Source: Hysterangium stoloniferum
Lineage: Eukaryota; Basidiomycota; Agaricomycetes; Hysterangiales; Hysterangiaceae
Assembly (NCBI GenBank): GCA_015178975.1
Contig: WHVD01000009.1
Location: forward strand, 434,001-498,000
Length of the DNA stretch: 64,000 nt
Direction: 5' to 3'
A program made the translations under genes and the position numbers. This document shows, piece by piece, positions 44,901 to 57,758 of this stretch; positions within the stretch are counted from its first letter, which is position 1; each line of letters starts with the position of its first letter. The notes beneath the pieces were generated by a model. The model ran no database searches and was not told where the DNA came from. It worked only from the letters and a program-made list of their open reading frames with translations.

Positions 44901-47900
44901 GCCACTCAGTGCCGCCGAAAAAATGCTTTCTAGAGCGGGCTTATGGCCATCGTTGGGACAGGAATGTCTCCTTCGTCAACTGTCCTTCTCATTGCGGACT
45001 GGATTAAGTCATGAGTGGAAGGTGGCGCTGACTCGATATGCGCAAAACTTGTCCTCAGACCAACGTGAGGCGCGGTTGTCTGTCTTGCGACAGGCTGGAC
45101 GTGAATCTGAACATGCCAGGGAGCTGGATAATCCTGGTTGGCAGAAGTGGGAGCCACTAGAACACCCTGACTGGTTACTGATTCAACTTGATTCAAACAT
45201 TCTTATTCGTTCGGTGCAGGCAGAGATTGCGCAAGAGATGATGTTTCCTCGTAGTCAAAAGAATACTGTCATGCAATTGAACATGGGAGAGGGAAAATCA
45301 TCCGTACGCTAGTATTTCTTTTAGTAAATATATGCGCATTAATATTTAAATTCCTCAGGTCATCGTGCCGATTACTTCAGTGTCTTTAGCGAATGGCCCC
45401 CTCGTCCGTGTAATTACACTGAAGCAGCTATGTGTCCCAATGTTCCGTCTTTTGAGACAACGGGTCAGCGGACTAGCAAATAGGCGTTTGTACTATATGC
45501 CCTTTAACAGAACGGCGCCCGAATGTTTGGATTTTGCAAAAGTTACGACGATATTGGATATGTTCAAGGCATGTGCCCGAACGGGCGGGATTCTTCTGTG
45601 CCAGCCAGAACACATTCTCTCATTCCGCCTCATGGGTCTACACTCACTTTGCGATATTAATGCAACGGAGAGAACAGACGCTCTTTTAAAAGCCCATAGA
45701 TGGCTAGAAATGTCGACTCGAGATATTCTCGATGAGAGCGATGAAATCCTCAACATACGCTATCAGTTGATCTACACTGAAGGCAATTCGGCACCATTAC
45801 ATTACCAGCCAAACAGGTGGCAAATAATACAAGAACTGCTCTCTGTCCTAAAGGATCTTTTGGTCGGAAAACTTGGAAAATCTGATGACTTGTCTGTTGA
45901 AATCGCAAAGCCGGACCAATTCCCTCGCACGCGTATTCTGTCCTCACGAGGGAACAGGGTGTTGACTAAACTTGCATTTAGAATCGTTGACAATGAAGCT
46001 ATGCCTTCGATCCCGTTCCGAAGCTACCCCAATGCGATCCGCCGTTCCGCATTCAATTTTTTAAACTCTGCTACGATTCGTCGCAATACATACTTGGACT
46101 TAAAGAAATATTGCGGCGATTCCTTTGACCAAATGTTGCTCCTTCGTGGACTAATCGCTCATGGCATTCTTTCATTCAGCTTGAAAGATAAACGATGGCG
46201 TGTGGATTACGGGCTGGATCATCGCCGATCCTCCCTGGCTGTTCCTTATCGTGCCAAAGATTTTCCTGCTCTTCGTTCTGAATTTGGTCATCCTGACGTA
46301 ATAATCGTCCTCACTTGCCTCTCGTATTATTATGGAGGTCTTACCAATTCACAGCTCGAAACAACGTTTAAGCACTTATTTAAGACAGACAATCCCGAAG
46401 TCCGCTACCAATCATGGGTTAAAAGCCGGGAGAATGACATCCCAAAGGCTCTCCATACACTCCGTGGCCTAAACCTTGAAGACCCTGATTTACGAAACAA
46501 CAAAATATTCCCTGCTTTACGCCTCAACAAAGCTGTGATCGATTTCTATCTCTCAGAATATGTTTTCCCTAGGGAAGCGAAGGAATTCCCTAAGAAGCTT
46601 ACGACGAATGCATGGGATCTCGCAAAGGAAAAAGTCCATCTTACAACTGGTTTCAGTGGTACAAATGATCAGAGCTATTTGCTACCATTATCCATCCAGC
46701 AGTTCGATTCCCCGGAACAACGGCATACCAATGCTCAAGTTATCGAATATATTCTCCTTCCCGAGAATCGTACTGTGGTTCATACGGAGCCCGGCATCAC
46801 GGCACATGGCATCATCAAACAAGTTGTTAAACAGGAACCCCCGGTCACGGTATTGTTGGATGTCGGAGCCCAGATTCTAGAATTGGACAACAAAAACGTC
46901 GCACAATATTGGCTCGAACAGGTTACGAAACTCAATATCGAGGCGGCTATTTATTGCGATTCGGCAGACGACGAATTTTATGTAATAGATCGTAAGGGAA
47001 ACGTTGAGCCCTTGGTGAGCTCCTTATATAACTCGCAGCTACACAAGACACTTGTATACCTCGACGAAGCCCGTACACGTGGGTCAGATTTTAAGTTTCC
47101 TGCCAAGACACGAGCAGTAGTCACTCTAGGGCCTAAACTATCGAAAGATAAATTAGTTCAGGGTGAGTAACTGGATCTAAAATAAGTAGTCTCACTGACA
47201 GGTGTCGGTGCCCTATATTAGCTTGTATGCGCATGCGCCAGTTGGGACACACTCATTCAGTGCTTTTCTTTGCATCTGAGGAGATAAGGAAAAAAATCCA
47301 GGAGGCAATCAATAGTACAGACGATAAATTGGATTCAAGTCACGTTCTTCTTTGGACTATGCGAGAAACATGCACGCAGATCAAAGAGAACGGAGCACTT
47401 TGGGCTAGTCAAGGTCTCAACTTCGATATTCGCGACAGGGCATGGGCTAGATACAACGACGGAATTATATCGGTCGCTGATCTGGCAGGGGTACTTCTTG
47501 AGAAAGAGTCCTTTACCCTAGATGAGCTCTACGGTATTAAAAAAGACACAAACATCCCTGCAAGAACCGATGGTGACGTTTCAGGACGTGTGCAAGCCAT
47601 CCGCGAAAAATGTATGGAGTTCGGGATTATCATGTCTACGAAGAGCAGGAAAGGGAAATCGCTCACGAGAAAGAGGATGAGAGGGAGGTAGAGCGTATCG
47701 CTGGTGCCCAACCACTCGATCATTTTATCGACCCGGATCTGCGATTCTTCATAAAGCACGGCACTTCGTCATCCCAATGTTTTAATTCTCTGGCGGATTG
47801 TTTGGATGGCACCTCATGCATCTTAAATCTACGCAATATAAGCGGAACGATCTTCCAGGGTAATCATATACGCGTTACCGGTGACTTCAAATCCACCATT

Positions 47901-48485
47901 CAGGTTCCTTCGTGTGGCAAAATGGATGATTTTCTGCGTCCTGTACAGTGGATCCTTCGCTCAAAGAAACAGCCAGCATATATGCTGTTGATTAGTCCCT
48001 TTGAAGCCAACGCTCTACTGCCCGAAATCCGCGCCTCGGGGGTTGTAAGCTTGCATCCATATTCACCGCGTGCAACTAGACACAGCCGTTCATACGAGAA
48101 TCTTGACCAATTGGTGGTTCATAGGCAATTAAACAACCCCCCGCCTCTCCGGCATATCCAGGAACTCAATTTATTCGCTGGTCAGCTTTTTTTCTTGGGT
48201 CGGGAATCTTACAGGGAGGTCCTCGATATGCTCGGCCTTCATTTAAACGAAATACCGGATAGTCTGAAAGGGCGGGTTCACGTCAGTGGGTTTGTTAAGG
48301 ATGAAGAAGTGAGGATTAAATTGGGTATCAGGAATTGCATGCTTGGCACCAATGAAAAGGCCAATCCGACGAAGTTTTTTAGGGAACTGACTGGATGGAG
48401 GAGAAAAGGTCAGAGTTTTGTTTTGACGCCTCTGGGGCAGGTATTACATGCGAGGGGAATAGATGACTCAGAATTTGAGATCTAG
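38971..48485 (+). CDS. Very large DUF3638-type protein (about 3,065 codons) with four frame changes
   Basis: Exons 38971-39217, 39270-42362, 42419-42496, 42545-43730, 43781-45303, 45359-47162 and 47222-48485, with GT-AG introns of 48-59 nt. The product matches the layout of the fungal ~3,000-aa DUF3638/DUF3645 proteins: an N-terminal helical domain (LINHLFLPPNLP), a charged segment (REEKKKEFLRLKALYDDL) followed by a CDKCQ motif, FELRVPQPFAIWRDIT, the QLNMGEGKSSV P-loop-like motif at the start of DUF3638, KACARTGGILLCQPEHI (helicase-like), LGPKLSKDKLVQ and MRMRQLGHTHSV near the end. The role is uncharacterised; the Gly-Lys-Ser motif suggests nucleotide binding. The frame changes near 40620, 44030, 44415 and 47630 without a plausible intron. 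These are either sequence errors or early decay. Start and end look complete. Confidence 0.8.
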
Positions 48486-48721
48486 ATTAGTTGTATAAAC
48501 TATATTACATTGTTCTGTCTGATAAAATAGATAACCAAACATGATTGAATGTCGGAATTTCAATGTGGCGGGACCAGAGCTAGGCCTTGTGTGTAGATGA
48601 GTGTAGTCGGGCTACACGCAACAAATTACCATAGATTAGGCTGCTTGCGACACATTCACATAATCGACCGACTTCTGGTTTTGAAAACATAGTATATACA
48701 AAAGTTCGCAATAGGATTTCT
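48486..48721. other. Tail-to-tail intergenic spacer
   Basis: Separates the convergent DUF3638-type and amidase genes and must hold both 3' ends. Nothing else is seen. Confidence 0.5.
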
Positions 48722-50757
48722 TTACAGATTTATCAGCTTATACTCCTGATCACTCTCCAGAAGGAGTGATTGCACGATCTTCATTCCCTCCATAACTTTC
48801 TCTTCTTCCAGTCTCCGACCAATGATCTGCACACCCACGGGCAATCCGTCCATTGCCTTCGCGTCGTAATTACGATAAGCATCGCGAGCAATACGGTTGA
48901 GTTTAGGGAGCTGGGATCTGATTTTAGGGGAGAGATCATCAATCGCGGATGAGACCTTGGTCACGGGGAGAACGCCAGCGCTGTAGTCCAGCTAATAAAA
49001 TTAGTAACGAAAAAAAAAAAAAACTCCAGCTTGTAGAATAAGCAGTGAAAAGAACATACAATATTGAAAAGGAAGCTGTACCCAATAGACGCTATCGTGT
49101 TTTTCATGCCACCCAGAGGTAATGCAGGCGTTGCATTCGGAACCGTCAATAAAAAGTCAATCCTAGCTTCCTGCCATGCCTCGAAGAACCTGGCGCGATA
49201 TCCCTCGCGCTGAGCGACGAGTCCATAATGTTCAGCTGTTGTCTTCCGATACATACCCGAGATTAAACCAGCTGTGATAGGGTCTCGGCGGATATATCTG
49301 TAATACCAGGTATATAGAGTGCGTATGATGCTGGGTAGACGAAGAAGTTTGATGACTTTATGAAGGCCTGGATCGTTGGGTTCTAGAAATTGGAAGGGCC
49401 GCATGACGATTTCCGCTGGGGTGATGCATATTGTTTAGGCATCGTTTGACAGATAAATAATGAGGTAGACTGACCGCCGTCGGATGCGAGTAGCTGGGAA
49501 CCGATTTGTAGAGCTTCATATGGACTCGGGGGATTACTTGAATTATGATATTGCATGTGGTAAGCTGAAATATCATGTTGTAGTCACTATACATACAATT
49601 GAATAACGCGATGTCCATTCTTCCCGAGGAGGTCGACTACCATGCGAAGAGCTCTCTCGCAGGCGGGGGATGGCGGGACGACGCCTGACATCCAATGAAA
49701 AGTCAATTACGATGTACAGCGAGTTACTAGAAAGCCACATACCATCGTCAAGCATAACGCCCCAAGTAAGTTTCTTTCCCTGTAAGTTGATATCTCTCCA
49801 TGGAATAGGGTGGCACTGAATATTGTTTACGTGAGCGAACAAACTGGTGCAAGCGAGTTTATTAATTACCGAATGGTCATATTCCCAAGGTTCCATAGAA
49901 ACGAGGACCTTCCAAAAATACTCCAAATCTTCCAAAGTCCTTGCCATAGGTGAATATACAGGGGGAACGCCTTCCTGGCCGGGAATGCTCGTCCCCCCTC
50001 CTGTTCTCGGACACCTACCAGTCGATGCCTTGATGGTATAAATTCCAGAAAAATGTGCAGGTACACGGACAGATCCAGCAACGTCAGTTCCAATTCCAAT
50101 GCGCGAACCCCCAAATGCTAGAAGGGCTGCCTCGCCACCCGTAGATCCCCCTGGGGTGTGCGTACGAACATGGGGATTTCTTGCCGCGCCAAAAACGGAC
50201 GAATGGGACTCAAAAGACAATAGGGTAATAGGCACAGCCGTTTTGACAAAGGGAACTGCGCCTGCATCTCTAAGCAGTCTGACAAGAGCTGATTCCTTCG
50301 TTGCTGGTTTTCCAGCCAATGACGAATATCCGAAGCACGTATCATAGCCTTGGACAGCAAGGGTATCTTTCAATGACACGGGCACACCGGCCAAGGGGGC
50401 TGTTTTATTAACATTTTTGGCCCATTTCTCAGCGTCCCCAATCATAATTTCTGTTAGGCAATTGGTGGCCTCTTGGGCCTTGAGTGTTTTCTTGCCGTAG
50501 GATCTCAGAACTTCGACTGGGTCCCATGTACCAGACTGGACTTTCTGCACAAGGTCAGAAACTGGTGTGGAGAGAATCGTAACATCAGATGCCGTGAGAG
50601 CTTGGTGGTAAACTGGGGGTAGACTGGCTATACGTTCAGCTCGTTCACGCTGTTTCCAGTCGCTGCAATAAATAAATAATTAGACTTGGATATGTTGTAT
50701 TTTGAAGTAAACCAGCTAGCCTTGCACGACGGTATCCAAGTAAGAAGGCCATAGCAT
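48722..50757 (-). CDS. Amidase signature family protein (fatty-acid-amide-hydrolase/acetamidase-like)
   Basis: Exons on the minus strand: 50757-50731 (start uncertain), 50649-49870, 49815-49743, 49684-49597, 49536-49475, 49415-49060 and 48991-48722, giving about 551 aa. The Ser-cisSer-Lys triad of amidases is visible: Lys in VSLKDT, cis-Ser in PGGSTGGEAA and nucleophile Ser in TDVAGSVRVPAHF. A family-typical C-terminus follows (GLPVGVQIIGRRLEEEKV). It would hydrolyse an amide to acid and ammonia or amine; the substrate is unknown. There is no clear signal peptide. The first exon rests only on phase and a plausible MLWPSYLDT start. It is divergent from the DUF7137-type gene across about 300 bp. 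Confidence 0.85.
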
Positions 50758-51052
50758 GTAAATAGTTGTTATCTGGTATATGCTTATCGGTCCGACAATC
50801 ACATAAGCCAGTTGTTGATAATTTTATGCATCTAATTATATACCTAGGAATCCCCTGGCAAGTGTCAACGTTTTAACAACCTTACGTCGAAACTATCAGA
50901 GGAAGTACGGCTTTTCGGAGGGAACGGGTCACAACGTGACTGGTGGCCTTACCTCAACCTCGACGACTGCCTCACAGCGACGACGATCTTTCTTGTTCTC
51001 TCTCTCCTTTCTCCTTCCACAACATACCAGCCCACATTACCTGATATCCGAA

Positions 51053-51805
51053 ATGTCCATACCGGCCCCAACGCCTGGCCCTGCCATACCCGTCGTTGAG
51101 AGACACCAACTGCAGAATCGTCAAGGAAATGCTCAATCCTCTTCCACTCAAATAACAATACCACAAACCGCGCCAGCCGGAGGTATTCAAATGACCCAAC
51201 CACCGCAAACAGCAGCACTGTCGTTTTACAAAATTGCACCATCACAACCGATCACGTTTGGATGGAATCTGACCAGTTTGAGCATCACCCCGACGCAACT
51301 AACTGTGTCGGCATTTTGCTCCGCTAATGGAAACACATACCCGGTTGGTCCAACAGACGGCGTCATTGCCGGCGATGCTACGCAAGTGCGCAATTTTTAT
51401 TTACTTTTGTTTTGGGAAGTAATTAGTTCCTGATATTTGCGTCGTAAGGTCGTCTGGGATTTGTACAGCTACCAACAGGCCCATCCGACGCAGCCCCTAA
51501 TCATTGCTTCGTATACTCTGCAGATCCAGGACGCTCACGGTCTAACAGCGTTGCCTGCGCCAGGACGATTTGCGCCATTCACAGGAGCCACTTTTGCGCT
51601 GTATAGCCCAGAACCATACACGCCGCTGGCTAGTACGTTTACCTGCTTCTCTGTATCTTTCAGCTCTGATTGTTGTCCAGGTTGGTCATGTGCGGGTTGT
51701 TCATCGGCTACTCTCAATACTGGGTCGAGCCCACTCCTTATATCTATTATCGCCACTTTCCTTGCGTTTGTATTGGGAGGGTGGGGGGTTTTACGAAGAA
51801 CATAG
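51053..51805 (+). CDS. DUF7137-type protein with C-terminal membrane anchor
   Basis: Exons 51053-51385, 51449-51632 and 51681-51805 (introns 63 and 48 nt) give 213 aa. Order: a Pro/Gln-rich N-terminus, the family block ALSFYKIAPSQPITFGWNL, an immunoglobulin-like beta segment, VVWDLYSYQQAHPTQPL, LYSPEPYTPLA, a Cys pair (SCAGCSS) and a transmembrane helix (LLISIIATFLAFVLGGWGVL) close to the C-terminus. The family is known from basidiomycete and ascomycete secretory proteins of unknown function. Members usually have a signal peptide; none is visible at this ATG, so an upstream exon may be missing. A pyrimidine-rich leader (50980-51015) precedes it. Confidence 0.75.
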
Positions 51806-52329
51806 AAGTGCCATTGTCGATTTGATTGGTTGCTTTCTTCTTGACTTTGCAAGCTGGACTCGGTGGACTATGTGCATTGTCATCCATTAATTGTTATAGA
51901 CACTTTCGCTCATTGGACTTTTATTTCCTTGCATCTATTATCCATTCCCTTACCATATACATGTAGCGGACTACCTCATCGGGCTAATGTATGGCTCGGG
52001 TGATTGCTCAAAAACCGAGCTTAGACATGGTGATCTTAATTTGATACAATTAATCTGAACACAGCAAATCATTAGATAGCCAAAGAAAAAAACGTGTTGG
52101 TAAAGATAGTATGGAAAGTGTTGGTAGAAATAGCATAGAACAGCAACAGAAACCAAGTAATCGACAACATTTCACAGCAAAGCTTGTGCACGACACCTTC
52201 CCACCCTCACTGTATCCAGCGTGTGCCCTCAATTGCATCCAAGACATCAGTCAACGCTTTCTTGTCGTGACTCGTATCCTCCATAATATCAAGACTCTCG
52301 CATAGTAGGCCGGGTACACCAGAGCGAAG
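51806..52329. other. Tail-to-tail intergenic spacer
   Basis: Lies between the DUF7137-type gene and the kinase gene. Only short shadow frames. No feature supported. Confidence 0.5.
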
Positions 52330-54119
52330 CTAAATGGAACGACGAACCAGGGTATCAAGTCGGTCCTGCTGTGTTCTTGTAAACATAGTGGAAACCTGAG
52401 AGGGATATGGAGCGTGTGCACCTTCAAAATCTACTGAGAAAACTGTTGGGCGTGGAGAGCCCTCAGGGTTGCGTGGTGTTTTTAATAGGACAAAGTCCTG
52501 CATCATGTCTGCAGGAAGCGACAGAGCTGGGGCAACGAGATTTCTGCCTGGCTGGGGCTGGTAACGGTTGGCTGGTTTCTTTTGAGTCTTTGAACCTGCT
52601 TTCGGCGAGTCCACGGGCTGCAGCACAGGACGCTTGAACGGCCATATAGCTCGAATACCTTGCTTAAGATGCGCAAAGCCATGATGATGCGGTATAGGCG
52701 CCGTCCTAGTCTTCATCACTGTCCGTTTGTCCATCTGTCGATCAATGAACCAAGCTATTAGCTTATGAGGGACCGGTGCCGCTTCCCAGGCCGTCTCCAA
52801 TCGTGTTCGGCTTGCCGAGTACGCTAACAAATTTCGCATCCACAGTCTGGTAACAAGAACATGCAGATCATTCTGGGCCTCCCTTCGCAGCAATGTCAGG
52901 ACTGCGGCCTCGCACTGTGCACGAAACTGGTCGTTTTCCACCAAATAGGACCCATGTTTGAGGTGTAGGCGCGCGATATCAAAGAGACAGTCACCGTTCG
53001 CCAGGTCATCGTCACTAAGCGGTTGAAAAGCAAGCGCTGGCTGGGGCGGGTTGGGGACTTGCCGACCGGTGTGTGTTGAGAGGTACGGATGTGCGAGGAT
53101 ATCTTGCGCGGTCGGTCGGTCGGCGGGGTCGAGCATGAAGATCCATCTGAGGAGACCGTTACAATTGGTAGGTGTCGCGTGTGTGACGAATGGCGCATGC
53201 ACCGGTGTTCCAGCCCTCGGAATGGGAGCGTCAATGGCCAAATGAGGTATACTGGCCAACGGAAGAAACAGTCTTCCATAGGCAATTAGGTCATCTCTCT
53301 TGAACGGGTAGGCATTATAGAGTAGTTCATACAAGATCACCCCAACAGACCAGATGTCTGCGGGGAAAGGACGGTGCGGGATTCTAGCATAGATCTCGGG
53401 TGGTTGGGCGCGTGGTGTGCCAGAGAAGTGAGACGATAGCAATCTTGGGTTGACTAGGTGTGAGAGCTCAAAATCAGAGAGTTTGACGTCGACGTGTTTT
53501 GGTTCGAGGGAGTATTCCTTGAGAAGGCTTAGTACGTTAGGACCAAATACAAGAATGTTTTCCGGCTTGAGATCGCGGTGCGCAATGCAGAGACTGTGTA
53601 GGTGCGTTACCCCGTGCACCAGCTGTACAAATATTTCGATCGCAACGGAATGAGGAACCATTATATTGTGGGCTAGCACATGACGGAGAGAATTATTTGG
53701 GGCATGTTCCAGGAGCGTGTAACTTCCGGAGGAAATGAGAGACAGATCGAGACTAAGATATACGAAGCACTGACATCTGATCGCCGTGTTCATAGACGTC
53801 ATACAATCTAACCACGCGTTCGTGAGCGACAATCTTCATCAAAGCAACCTCCCGTCGAATGAATGATGTTGCGGCGTTACCCTTGAAGTCGTCATCGAGA
53901 TTGAGCGATCTTGAGAGCTGACTACGGCAAATAACTTTGACGGCAGCACGAAGTCCCGGAATCTTTTCGTGTCTTGCCAGGAGGACCATCACTTCAGAAC
54001 ATATGGTCAGCTTTGAATCGACCATGCGGAAAGCGAGGTGACTTACCATATGTCCCATCACCAAGCCTATCTCTTGTGATACACCAACGACCGATCTTCG
54101 CCGGGAAGGAGGGATTCAT
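52330..54119 (-). CDS. Serine/threonine protein kinase, CAMK/AMPK-like, 560 aa
   Basis: Exons 54119-54047, 53991-53775 and 53722-52330 (introns 55 and 52 nt, phases agree). The kinase domain fills residues about 8-310: glycine loop LGDGTYVMV, catalytic Lys in AAVKVI, helix C Glu in RREVALMKI, HRDLKPENIL, SDFELSH in place of the usual DFG, PPEIYARIP in place of APE, and DIWSVGVILYELL. A ~250-residue tail follows with no domain I recognise, rich in Pro/Lys near the end. The architecture suggests a fungal CAMK-group kinase, soluble and cytosolic; substrates unknown. The DFE variant keeps the metal-binding Asp, so activity is plausible. The gene is intact. Confidence 0.88.
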
Positions 54120-55346
54120 AGTGAGAGAGATATGGGTGGGGAAGAAACGACTCCTAGTGCAGCTGAAGCTAGTGTATAACTAAGCATCTGGGCCCTCAAG
54201 TATCCAGCCATCTGGCGATTGACGGTCAATCAAGTTATGGATACAGAAAAGCAGTACACACCAGAAAATGCCTTATCCCTCTGCTTAACATGCTAAACAT
54301 GTTGAGAAAACCATGCGTCATGTTTTAGGGCTGTACAACCAAGACGTTAAGCCTACCCTCATCAAACACCCAACGGGGGTGGAAAAATGAGTTCAAATTG
54401 TTGTACATACAGCAAGAACATCAGATGCCTCGGTGCTAATACTTATGAGAAAATGACTTTATTGAGAGAAAAAACAACTGGCACGTGGAAAGACAGTATG
54501 GGACGAGTATGATGTGAAACAAGGTCACTGTTGCCTTGAACGAGATTCAGCGTCCTACTGATTATAAGAAGTCACCATGGACATCCAATACTTGAAAAGA
54601 AATTACAAGTCGATCGTTGCACTTTGAAGCATGTCACTGAAGTTTCTACTGGGTTGGAGATTTTCAGCAACACGAGTAACGCAGTGACAATATGGACTTC
54701 CTGGACAAGGGCGGAAAACTTACGTAAGAAATCAAAGTCTCAAATGAAGTACTCAAGTCTCACTCGAGTGGACACGAGAAAGAGGAATCGAACAAAAAAA
54801 TATCAAGTTAATTTTATTGAATATGTGGAAAAGATGAGAAATTCACACCAATCACGTAAACCCTCCACTACGAGCGCGAGCTTGATAGCAGTTATAATCG
54901 AAAGAATAGTAACCGTTAGAGCGTTAGAGCGTTACATATTACAGTAATTTTTAACTGACCACGCAGATGTGCGTAGTGCCCATTAGATGTCTGATCAGGC
55001 CATGCTTCCAAACCCCTTCCCCCTACATTGCTGACTTGTTATCCCCAATATGGAAGGTGTAAGACTGCTCCTTGTAGAATATCTGTACTTCTCTTATTTT
55101 ACCCAAGGCTCTGAGAGTATTCCTTTCATGGGATATCGGTTCTAAGTTCATTTCCAATCTAGTTTTTTTTCACCATTGGTGTCTTGTACGATTTCGTTAT
55201 CGTTTATATTCACATCCCAAGGTAGGTGCCAGGATAACCTTTTGACGTGAACTAAAGCATCGGATCACATCACCTCTGAAAGACTGCACTAATGCAGAAA
55301 CATTGTTAGGACTTATTATTGATTTTACCGAAAAGGGGTGAACAGA
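54120..55346. other. Intergenic gap
   Basis: A 107-codon plus-strand frame at 54624-54947 is Lys/Ser-rich and unlike any family I know; I do not call it. A near-duplicate GTTAGAGCGTTAGAGCGTTA occurs at about 54915-54935. Nothing else. Confidence 0.45.
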
Positions 55347-55798
55347 TTATGTGAACAGATTTCCAGTTCTAAGCATGTCGTTTATGTCAACTGAGTGAGT
55401 TGTCGGAATCTTTGTAATACGCACCTTGAAATGACTTGAAACGTACAGGAAATCTCGGCTATTGTCCCTCAGCTCGATTTCAAATTCACAGAACGTACCC
55501 CAAGGGATATCCCACTGCCGCAAAATACCAGCGTCATCAGAGTTGATGGATATATTCTGATCTAGATGAACGTTGAGGATGCGCCAGAACCAAGCAGATG
55601 CCACACGATCGAAGAGCTTGAACACAATCTGAAGTTCAAAATATCAGGAGAAATGTCAAAGACTCTTCTTTCAATGCAGTGACTTTCTGGTTTCTCTTGT
55701 CGATGTCAGCTTAGCATGCATGAGAACAATCTCAGCCATACATCCTCTAGGATCTCTTCGGGCAGACCAAGTAGGTGTCCTTCAAGAAGACGAAGCAT
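55347..55798 (-). CDS. Small F-box-like protein (about 112 aa), tentative
   Basis: Exon 1 55798-55742 and exon 2 55628-55347 joined by a 113-nt GT-AG intron in phase 0. The N-terminus MLRLLEGHLLGLPEEILEDI resembles the start of an F-box (LPxEIL), followed by VASAWFWRILNVHLDQ. F-box proteins recruit substrates to SCF ubiquitin ligases. The protein is far shorter than typical. A possible third intron (GTGCGTATT...ATGCTTAG, about 55375-55430) would change the last ~25 residues. It could be a gene fragment. Confidence 0.45.
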
Positions 55799-56408
55799 TG
55801 TTGTGGTCGGAAGGGAAGTATGCGGATTACACAGTATAACACACCCATAGAAATATTTTTAAATCCAGATTTAGTTGTCTGAATCGCGAAGTCGTAGAAT
55901 TATGCTTTTGAAGGGAGCGGGGAAAGATTGTTCGCTTTCATGCAATCATTGCAATTGTGTATTTAATATGGGTAGACCGGTGGCAGATCGGTCAATGGGT
56001 AAGAACAATGGTTGATCAATCAAATAGCTGTTATCTCCGTTGGTCCTACAATAACCCTCAAGTGGATTTAACCAAGACTGGTCCCTGAATGCCTCGTTGG
56101 TAAATGAATTATAGAGATGCAGATAATCTGTAACTGAGGGAGCGTGTGTTAAAGTCAAATTTGAAACATCCATCTACATGAATATGTCAAGGAGTCAAAG
56201 GAGTCGGAAACAACTGGGGTACCTATTTAGTGCATTTCCTTTATCCTTGAGACTCGTACTTGACAGAGCCCATACCCCACGCGTCAGGGAACCAGGGACC
56301 CGGGAGTCAACTCCGCGTGATCCGTTGCCTACAGCCATGTTGAATATTTACCGGAAACTGGACATTCTGCAAGAGTATGAGCGGCAGCAATGAGCGCGAA
56401 AATATTTT

Positions 56409-56600
56409 TTGTTGATAAATTAGTCATCTTTTACCACCAGAAGTTTTCTTTCAAGATCGGGATCACGGTAGAGAGTTGGTATCTCCAGATCTGTGTTGAC
56501 ATCCAAGGTAGAATGTTTCCAGTGCCACAAGGAGCAGTTGGTCGTGGTTTCCCTGAACTCTTCGTAGGATTTGAGATATACATCTGATGCGTTGGCTGAT
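56409..56600 (-). CDS. Partial frame of an unrecognised gene
   Basis: The minus strand reads ASDVYLKSYEEFRETTTN, then WHWKHSTLDVNTDLEIPTLY, and a stop at 56409, preceded by a good acceptor (ATAAACAG near 56604). It looks like a last exon of a host protein. A further frame at 56173-55946 (MDVSNLTLTHAPSV) may belong to the same region. I cannot assemble a gene. Confidence 0.25.
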
Positions 56601-56604
56601 GTCC

Positions 56605-57215
56605 TGTTTATATTTATAATCTGCTACAATCGCTAGAGAAAGACATTCACACCTCTTTGGGCAAAGAGTACGAACATCAGGAAAGCGGGAAGATCAGTAA
56701 GTACATATGTTATCTATATTGTCTAGAGCCATCTAGGAGAACTAGCTAGCTCGGCTAGACACCCTACTTTTGCGAGATCCCTATTTACTAGTCAGTATAA
56801 AAGCTTACTATAGATCTAGGGAGTCTACATAATGGGTGTAGATATTTCCAAATTCCTGATGAAGTGTCCTGCTTTGACAATGTGAAAAGAATATGTTGAT
56901 ATGTTTATACATGGCTCAAATAAGTCAGAATGACCAATGGGCATTTGGAATTATGAATGTTGATGGCAGGAGGATCATCACAACTCCTTTGACTTACAAA
57001 ATTTTACACAAAAATTCTTATATTTTTAAGAAACTATTCCTGTTACAGTAGGGCTAACTCGGTTGGCATGAAGTGTAAAGTGACTAAGGTATGTTGTGTT
57101 GTATGGTAGCTTATTAAGGGAAGATGATGATACCAGGATGAGACATAATAATAAGCTAGATCAGGCCAATCAAAAGAACTCATGAACCAATAATCACATC
57201 GGTATTTTCAGGAGT
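56605..57215. other. Repeat-like gap before the gypsy mosaic
   Basis: AT-rich, with a TATA-like AGTATAAAAGC at about 56796 and CTAGCTAGCTCGGCTAG nearby, suggestive of an LTR promoter, but I could not define ends. No gene. Confidence 0.35.
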
Positions 57216-57758
57216 GTGTTGAGAGATTACAAAAGAATTGCTACCTTGAGCACATGTGAGCCCGTAGCTATAACAATTCCTTCTTCAACCATCCTTGGAC
57301 ATGACTGGCTCACCTGCTACAATCCATTGATTGACTGGGCATTGGGCCATCTCTCTTTCTGGACTCCTACCACCAATTTTCCAACTCCTCCATCATTTTT
57401 CACCAGGGCAGTGGCTGCTCCACTGGCCACTCAACAGTTAATAGTTGAAATATACTGTCACAAATTGATTATTCTTCAATAAAGTCAAATAATATTCTAT
57501 TGATTGAACTTGAAAGCCTTGTTCGATGAAGTATATATTTGCCCTGTCGATGAAGTAAGTGGCTATTACCAGTTGCGAGAACTCACAGAAGTATTGTCAA
57601 AGAAGTACAACAAGTTAGATTATTAATATCACTAATTTACAGATATTTCAACTGACTTCCCTTGCTCCTTTCGTGGCCCATTTGTGTTTTTCTTCATATC
57701 ATTATGACTATATTATGATCTAATAATGAAATCATTCATGATGTTGAAATGAGACATG

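Noticed and set aside
54624-54947. 107-codon Lys/Ser-rich frame
   Set aside because: Composition-driven, no family resemblance, no promoter signal.
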